From assembly GCA_934661375.1 (NCBI GenBank), contig CAKUJH010000001.1, positions 1-64,000 of the forward strand: a stretch of 64,000 nt of DNA. Direction: 5' to 3'. This document shows positions 58,843-64,000 of this stretch, in pieces. The notes beneath the pieces are model-generated. The model had not been told where the DNA came from and did no database searches. It worked only from the letters and a program-made list of their open reading frames with translations. Within the stretch, counting starts at the first letter, position 1, and the number at the start of each line of letters is the position of its first letter. The stretch comes from an uncultured Victivallales bacterium (GTDB taxonomy: Bacteria > Verrucomicrobiota > Lentisphaeria > Victivallales > UBA1829). Both the position numbers and the translations under genes were made by a program.

Positions 58843-60783
58843 ATGGCTTTTTATACACTTGCGAATACGGAGTTATCCAGAACCATTGAAGTATCGGAAT
58901 CCGGCATCCGGACAGTTTCACTGCGGGACCTGCGCCGGAACCGGGAATATCTGGCACAGCCCTGCCGGGAATTTGCTTTTGCACTGGATGACAGACTGTA
59001 TTCATCCTGGCAGGAAAGTCATGTACGGGAAGTCGACGGCAATCTGGAAAAATCGGATGAAGTACCCCGTTTCCGCGCGGTCCGGGAAACGCCGCTCCGG
59101 CTGGAAATCGACCTTGAACTCCGGGATATTCTCATCACGGCAGTCTGGGAAATGCCCGCCGGCGTGAACGGAATGCGCAAGCATATCATTCTGAAGAATC
59201 AGGGAGCGCAGACCGTCCGGCTTTCCAATGTGATTTTCGACGACACGCAGGCTGCCCCCGGTGTCATAGCCGACTGCGATTTCTATGCGGGCAGCGATGA
59301 CCACCGTCAAGCCATCTGCTTCACCATTGAAGGAACCGAAGACATCATCCGCGTCCACAATCCGACCTGCGGAGCGGGATGCATTCAGGGGTCATCGGCG
59401 CCGGGACCGCTGCGGTATTTTCTGTATTACCCGCACTGGAACAATGCCATTCACGCCTTGAACATGAGTTCCGCGCCGTTTGTGCTGCCGCTGGAACCGG
59501 GGAAAGAATTTGTATCTCCGGATTCGCTGATTTCCCTTTATCAGGGCGACCTGTCCGACCCTGCGACGGTAAACGATTTCCGGAAACTGATCCGTTCCGG
59601 ACTGCCGGCAGTGAATTATCCAGAAGGAATCATGTACTGCACCTGGATTCCCTTCTACAAGAACATCAGCGAACCGCTGACTCTGGAGCTGGCGGAACAT
59701 GCCGCTGCCATGGGATGCCGCTGGTTTGTGCTGGATGACGGCTGGTTTTCCGAACCGGACCGCCAAGTGGACGCCGCAAAATTTCCGAACGGTCTGGAAC
59801 CATTGGCGGAACGGGTCCGCAGTCTGGGAATGCGGTTCGGTCTCTGGCTGAATATCGGAACGGATTACGGCATGGGAGAAGTTCCGGAAAAATGGTTTGC
59901 CCGCCGCGAAGACGGCAAGGTGAACCGTCTGGGATTCGATTATTCGGAATCCGGCGGCGTGCTGTGTCTGGGCTCGGATTACCGGGACTATGTGGTGAAG
60001 AAACTGGATGAACTGACCGTCCGGTACGGGGTTTCCTATTTCAAACTGGATTTCAGCAGTGTCATGTCGCCGTACGGTCTCCTGCCCTGGGGCTGTCATG
60101 CAGAAGACCATGCACACCACCACGGCATGGGCGATTCCATCTGGGCGATGTATGAAGGAATGCGTTATGTGCGGGATGAAATGCACCGCAGACATCCGGA
60201 AGTGATTCTGGATTACAGCTTTGAAGCGTTCGGCACGGAACGGCCCAATATCGCCGCACTGGAGCTGTCGCCCCTTCACCATGTTTCCAATCATTCCGCC
60301 AGCAAAACACAGTACCAGCGGATCGACAAAGTCCGGCGCGATTTCTACACCTGGCTGGGCAAACTTCCGCCGGAACGCATTCTCAACGGTCTGCTTGCCA
60401 TCCGGCGGGACAGCGGAGCGGAATATCTGCTGACTTCTTTTGCCGGAGCGCCGCTGACTGCCGGAGATCTGCGTTCACTGTCCCCGGAACTGGAACAGCG
60501 TCTGAAATCTTTTGCCGCCGCTTTCAACCGAAGCGTGGAAAACGGTCCGCTGACCGTATTTCAGGTGATTGAATCCAATGAGGAAGCGGACGGTTTTCTG
60601 CGCACCGATGAACAGGGACGCGGTCTGCTGGCTCTGTTCAACCGGACAGATGCCGAGCGCGTCTTCCCGATTCCCCCCGGATACCGGGTCCGGAATGTGG
60701 AAACCGGTTCCGCAATTCCTTCCGCCGGAGCGCATGACTGCGCCATGTTCTACTGTGAAAAAAATACGGAAACAGATGCCTGA
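58843..60783 (+). CDS. alpha-galactosidase-like glycoside hydrolase (GH36)
   Basis: 646-aa enzyme of clan GH-D. Beta-sandwich N-terminal domain, then a (beta/alpha)8 barrel with CRWFVLDDGWFSEPDRQVD and FGLWLNIGTD, the nucleophile in VSYFKLDFSS and a later Asp/Glu in LDYSFEAFGTERPN as acid candidate. It is shorter than classic GH36 (about 720). No signal peptide, so cytosolic. AAGGA precedes the ATG at 58843. Paired with a divergent MFS transporter, it suggests use of galactosides. Confidence 0.85.
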   Translation: MAFYTLANTELSRTIEVSESGIRTVSLRDLRRNREYLAQPCREFAFALDDRLYSSWQESHVREVDGNLEKSDEVPRFRAVRETPLRLEIDLELRDILITAVWEMPAGVNGMRKHIILKNQGAQTVRLSNVIFDDTQAAPGVIADCDFYAGSDDHRQAICFTIEGTEDIIRVHNPTCGAGCIQGSSAPGPLRYFLYYPHWNNAIHALNMSSAPFVLPLEPGKEFVSPDSLISLYQGDLSDPATVNDFRKLIRSGLPAVNYPEGIMYCTWIPFYKNISEPLTLELAEHAAAMGCRWFVLDDGWFSEPDRQVDAAKFPNGLEPLAERVRSLGMRFGLWLNIGTDYGMGEVPEKWFARREDGKVNRLGFDYSESGGVLCLGSDYRDYVVKKLDELTVRYGVSYFKLDFSSVMSPYGLLPWGCHAEDHAHHHGMGDSIWAMYEGMRYVRDEMHRRHPEVILDYSFEAFGTERPNIAALELSPLHHVSNHSASKTQYQRIDKVRRDFYTWLGKLPPERILNGLLAIRRDSGAEYLLTSFAGAPLTAGDLRSLSPELEQRLKSFAAAFNRSVENGPLTVFQVIESNEEADGFLRTDEQGRGLLALFNRTDAERVFPIPPGYRVRNVETGSAIPSAGAHDCAMFYCEKNTETDA

Positions 60784-60794
60784 CCGGCATATTC

Positions 60795-60822
60795 TTGTAT
60801 TTCGGCAAATCCATGATATAGT
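60795..60822 (+). promoter_or_regulatory. promoter of the first glycosyltransferase gene
   Basis: TTGTAT (60795-60800), 16 nt, TATAGT (60817-60822). Confidence 0.5.
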
Positions 60823-60867
60823 ATCGGAAAACGGAACAGCATACAGGATAAAGGACAGACGGTTCAG

Positions 60868-62130
60868 ATGAAACGCATGATTTACATAGGCCATGCCTAT
60901 CACAGAAAAACACAATCGGTGTCTTTCATTCTGGAACTGTTCCGGCAGAAATACGATATAACTTTCCTGTCGGCGGAAGTGGTCCGGAAACCGGGCGGAG
61001 AACTGGAACAGGTCATCACGGAAAATCTGCATATGTTGTCCGGACAGCATTTCGATCTGCTGGTCTGTCTGCAGGTCATGCCGTCGATACAGAATCTGAA
61101 GAAATACATTTCATTCGGACATGCGGTCTTTTTCCCCATGGCGGATTTTTATTATCTGGCGCCGGAAGACGTCCGCCAGCCGATCTGGCGCGAATACCGG
61201 GATTTCCAGATTATCTCCTTTTCCCGGAAAGTTCATGAAGAACTGAAAGCATACGGCTATCCCTCGCACTATTTCCAGTATTTTCCGGAACCGCCGGCAC
61301 AATGGGAAACAGGGGATTCCCATGCGGCGTTTTTCTGGCAGCGGATTACCACCGTGAATGTTCTCGTATTTCAGAAACTCATGCGGAATTATCCGCTGAC
61401 GGAACTGCATCTGCACCGCGCACTGGACCCGGGTGAACAGTATGTTCCATTGCCTTATCCGTTACAGGGGGACATGCGGATTTTCCATTCCTCGTGGTTC
61501 GAACATAAGGAAGACATGCTCCGGGACCTCGACCGGTGCGGAATCTATTTTGCCTCCCGGCATTGCGAGGGCATCGGCTTGTCGTATCTGGAAGCAATGG
61601 CACGCGGACGCTGCGTCATTGCTCCGGATGAAACCACTTTCAATGAATATATCATTCCGGGGAAAACCGGATTCCTTTACCCGGATCAGTCCGGCGCACA
61701 GCTCAAACCGCTGGAAATCAGCGGGGAACAGGTCCGGCAGATTCAGCAGAATACCCGGCAGTACATGCAGGACGGCTATCGGGAATGGTGCGGGAAACGG
61801 AACAGCATTCTGACGCTGGCGGAAACCGCACCGGAACTGGACACCGCCCGGCAGAAACGTCTGGAACCGGTCTGGAAAAAAACGGAAACGGTTTTCGCGG
61901 ACAACGCCAGAACCGGAAGCATACAGATTCCGAAGAATTCCATTCTGCAGAAAATCCGGAAATGGCTCCGTATGCAGAAAATGGATTCGGCGGAATACCA
62001 GATCATCGGAACCCGGCGGTTGCTGGGCATTCCCGTTTACACCAAAGTGGAACGCACAGACCGGAAAATGATTTACATTTTCCTGCTGGGGCTCCCGCTG
62101 CTGACCATTGAATTCAGACCGCAGGAGTAA
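60868..62130 (+). CDS. GT-B glycosyltransferase with C-terminal tail motif
   Basis: 420-aa GT4-like enzyme. The C-terminal donor-site region EGIGLSYLEAMARGRCVIAPDE matches GT-B retaining families (ExxxxxxxE pattern). Short N-terminal domain with FSRKVHEELKAYGYP. The last 40 residues carry RRLLGIPVYTK, then a hydrophobic end. AAAGGA precedes the ATG. It lies 5 bp from the next glycosyltransferase. Confidence 0.85.
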   Translation: MKRMIYIGHAYHRKTQSVSFILELFRQKYDITFLSAEVVRKPGGELEQVITENLHMLSGQHFDLLVCLQVMPSIQNLKKYISFGHAVFFPMADFYYLAPEDVRQPIWREYRDFQIISFSRKVHEELKAYGYPSHYFQYFPEPPAQWETGDSHAAFFWQRITTVNVLVFQKLMRNYPLTELHLHRALDPGEQYVPLPYPLQGDMRIFHSSWFEHKEDMLRDLDRCGIYFASRHCEGIGLSYLEAMARGRCVIAPDETTFNEYIIPGKTGFLYPDQSGAQLKPLEISGEQVRQIQQNTRQYMQDGYREWCGKRNSILTLAETAPELDTARQKRLEPVWKKTETVFADNARTGSIQIPKNSILQKIRKWLRMQKMDSAEYQIIGTRRLLGIPVYTKVERTDRKMIYIFLLGLPLLTIEFRPQE

Positions 62131-62135
62131 GAACA

Positions 62136-63110
62136 ATGACTTCACCGCAGACCTGTCCGCCGGAACCGCCGGTTTTGCTGTCCATCGTCACGATTGTCAA
62201 GGACGTTATCGGGCGGAGACGGGAAACCGCCTTCCGCAACTGTGTGGACTCGGTCGCCATGCAGACTTTTCCCGGTATCGAACATCTGATTGTGGACGGC
62301 GGTTCCACGGACGGAACAGTCGAACTGCTGCAATCGCTGGCGGCAGCGGGGAAAATCCGTTTCGTTTCGGAACGCGACCACGGCATTTATGACGCGATGA
62401 ACAAGGGAATACGGCTGGCAAAAGGGCAATACATCCTGTTTCTCCACTCGGATGACGCCCTGACAGACTGCTGCACGGCAGAACACGCCATGAAAATTCT
62501 GCTGGCCAATGATGCGGATTACGGTTATGCGGATGCGGAAGTTTACTCGCAGGACCATGCCCAGCTGATCCGGATCTGGGAAGGGACACTGGCGGACATC
62601 CCGTTCGGTGTTTATCCCTGTCATCAGACTTTGTTCTGCAAACGTTCCGTGCTGGAGAAAACCGGCGGATTTTCGGAAAAATATCTGGCGAACGCCAATC
62701 TGTGCATGTGCCGTCTCGCCAGCGGTTCCTGGAAAGGAATCCGCATACCGGGCGCCACCACGGCATTTCATCTCGGCGGAGCTTCCGGCATTCTGCAGAA
62801 ACAGCTGGCAAGACTGGAAAAAGAACATATCCGTTTTCTGCTCGATGAATGCGGCTGGAACCTGACGGAACAAGAAGCCTCCCTGCTGTATAACCGGAAA
62901 TACTGCGGAATTCCCTGGCAGGAAGCTGTCCGGCTGGGTGTCAAACTGCCGAAACAGGAATGGGTGGAACGCTATTTTGAACATTACATCGCTTTTCTGA
63001 AACAGCAGCAGACCGTTCAGCAGCATCAGATTCAGAAACAGCCGGAAATGTGCAAACTGCGGCTGTTCGGCATCCTGCCGTTCTGCGCATTTCCCGCCAG
63101 AGAAAGATAA
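62136..63110 (+). CDS. GT2 family glycosyltransferase
   Basis: 324-aa GT-A inverting transferase. Substrate motifs: SIVTIVKDVIGRR, VDGGSTDGTVELL, ERDHGIYDAMNKGI and LFLHSDDAL (DxD-like). It ends in a short basic tail with CKLRLFGILPF, resembling the tail of the previous protein. Acts probably in a surface polysaccharide. GCAGGAG lies before the ATG. Confidence 0.88.
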   Translation: MTSPQTCPPEPPVLLSIVTIVKDVIGRRRETAFRNCVDSVAMQTFPGIEHLIVDGGSTDGTVELLQSLAAAGKIRFVSERDHGIYDAMNKGIRLAKGQYILFLHSDDALTDCCTAEHAMKILLANDADYGYADAEVYSQDHAQLIRIWEGTLADIPFGVYPCHQTLFCKRSVLEKTGGFSEKYLANANLCMCRLASGSWKGIRIPGATTAFHLGGASGILQKQLARLEKEHIRFLLDECGWNLTEQEASLLYNRKYCGIPWQEAVRLGVKLPKQEWVERYFEHYIAFLKQQQTVQQHQIQKQPEMCKLRLFGILPFCAFPARER

Positions 63111-63134
63111 GATTCCGGCGGAAAGGATGCGGCA

Positions 63135-64000
63135 ATGACAGGACGGACAGTTTTCTCTTTGATTCTGACGGCAGGGCTGTTTCTGGCGCAGAATCCGGTT
63201 TGCGCCGGACTTTTTTACCCGTCCGTCATCGGCAGCTGGCTGAACGGACCGCTGACCCCTGCCGCCTTGTCCGTCCCCGAAGCGGAAAAAACCGTCGATG
63301 AAGAACAGCTTAAACAGCAGAAAAAACGTTTCCGCCGGCAGACTTCGCCGAAAATCCGCGCCCGGATGGCATGGGAACTGCGCAATGCCGGCACCCCCGC
63401 CGCCTTCCGGCTTCTGACCCGTCTGCTGAAAAATGAACAGGACAGACTGGTACAGGAAAAACTGTTCCGTTCTCTGCTGTATCTTCAACAGCATGGAGCA
63501 GCCGTTCCCGGCGGCGACAGCTGGCTGCCGGAATGGTTTTCGGCAAGAACTCCGGAAATCCGTTCCGCCGCCATGGTTCTTTATCTGACCTGCGCACAGA
63601 ATCCGGATCCCGTTCCGGTGATTCAGGCGCTGTATCAGGAACATTCCCCGCAGGTGCTGACGCCTGTCGGCAGAATTCTGCAGCCGCGGGCAATGGAAAT
63701 TTCCAGATCCCTGCTCTGCAATCTGTATGTCTGCGCGGAACCGGGGAACATTGCATTGCGTGCTTTTGCCATCGGTCTGCTGGCGCGGCAGTCCAATCCG
63801 GATACATCCATCCTGCTCCGGGATGCCGTTCAGGATTCCGACCCGGTCATCCGCATTGCGCTGGCACAGGGGCTTGCCGCCCATTCAGCCGGTCCGATGG
63901 AACTGCTGAAAAAAACTGCCGCCGATCCGCTTCCCGCTGTCCGGACAGTTTCGGCACAGCTCCGGAACCCCGATTCCGGCAGGGAAAATCTGCTGGGATA
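63135..64000 (+). CDS. secreted HEAT-repeat-like protein (runs off the window end)
   Basis: Open frame of at least 288 codons starting ATG 63135, AAAGGA eight bases upstream, no stop before the last base of the window. A signal peptide (FSLILTAGLFLAQNPVCA) is followed by an alpha-helical repeat region with HEAT-type patterns (IRARMAWELRNAGTPAAFRLL, IRIALAQGLAAHSA). Function unknown; probably protein-protein binding in the periplasm. Partial, so length and C-terminus are unknown. Confidence 0.72.
   Translation, partial: MTGRTVFSLILTAGLFLAQNPVCAGLFYPSVIGSWLNGPLTPAALSVPEAEKTVDEEQLKQQKKRFRRQTSPKIRARMAWELRNAGTPAAFRLLTRLLKNEQDRLVQEKLFRSLLYLQQHGAAVPGGDSWLPEWFSARTPEIRSAAMVLYLTCAQNPDPVPVIQALYQEHSPQVLTPVGRILQPRAMEISRSLLCNLYVCAEPGNIALRAFAIGLLARQSNPDTSILLRDAVQDSDPVIRIALAQGLAAHSAGPMELLKKTAADPLPAVRTVSAQLRNPDSGRENLLG

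Noticed and set aside
1..64000. Mobile elements, CRISPR arrays, rRNA
   Set aside because: No transposase, integrase, repeat-spacer pattern or rRNA sequence was found by reading; only one tRNA.

Overview
The window looks like a chromosomal segment of a Gram-negative bacterium of the PVC superphylum, most likely Lentisphaerota (Victivallis-like). This is inference from gene content. The strongest hints are a LacI-type regulator, a prepilin-type protein with an H-x9-GG tail motif and a CBM9-type secreted glycan-active protein in one unit, a divergent FtsZ beside FtsA, a RicT (PSP1) protein, several secreted or lipoprotein hydrolases, and sugar catabolism genes. I see no rRNA, CRISPR array, insertion sequence, phage gene or integrase. 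There is one tRNA, tRNA-Leu(CAA). Gene density is high, most genes have clear Shine-Dalgarno sites, and many promoters with a 16-17 nt spacer can be read directly.

Layout. 1-3.7 kb: a PHP-type hydrolase, then holB and tmk on the minus strand. 3.7-9 kb: a plus-strand run of a stand-alone AICAR transformylase (no IMP cyclohydrolase domain), recD2 and an asparagine synthase. 8.9-13.7 kb: minus-strand tilS-trxA, recJ and ricT. 13.8-17.3 kb: ftsA, a divergent ftsZ and an M28 lipoprotein peptidase, coupled by ATGA overlaps. 17.3-19.3 kb: nagB-nagA, with a consensus promoter and a palindromic operator. 19.4-23.3 kb: a minus-strand envelope cluster TMEM43-like / LRR / TPM / LemA. 23.5-32.7 kb: a CapF-like epimerase, an SSS symporter, cysK, a stand-alone 5'-3' exonuclease, gpmI, an SGNH esterase and a CmpX-like channel. 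32.8-34.8 kb: a K+/H+ antiporter and a Cys-rich secreted protein with a TTG start. 34.9-39.9 kb: a six-gene ABC exporter operon with two membrane-anchored accessory proteins and a secreted product of unknown function. 40-43.6 kb: hisD-hisC and mraY, the latter preceded by a 30-codon micro-ORF and a strong palindrome. 43.8-49.3 kb: a small membrane protein, then the LacI / pseudopilin / CBM9-hydrolase unit. 49.4-51.5 kb: rpsB-tsf with a structured leader. 51.5-57.4 kb: a flavoprotein, YjbQ, the tRNA, a ROK kinase, a ComM-type ATPase and a GT39-like membrane glycosyltransferase. 57.4-64 kb: an MFS transporter divergent from a GH36 alpha-galactosidase-like enzyme, two soluble glycosyltransferases and a secreted HEAT-like protein cut by the window end.

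How the genes fit together. Housekeeping functions (division, peptidoglycan lipid I synthesis, translation, repair, His/Cys/Asn/purine synthesis) are interleaved with glycan acquisition and use (nagBA, symporters, ROK kinase, GH36, CBM9 hydrolase) and with envelope building (glycosyltransferases, epimerase, LemA/TPM/TMEM43). The most interesting unexplained pieces are the ABC exporter operon, the TMEM43/LRR/TPM/LemA set, the regulator/pseudopilin/hydrolase unit, the divergent FtsZ, and divergent promoters that share interleaved -10 boxes.
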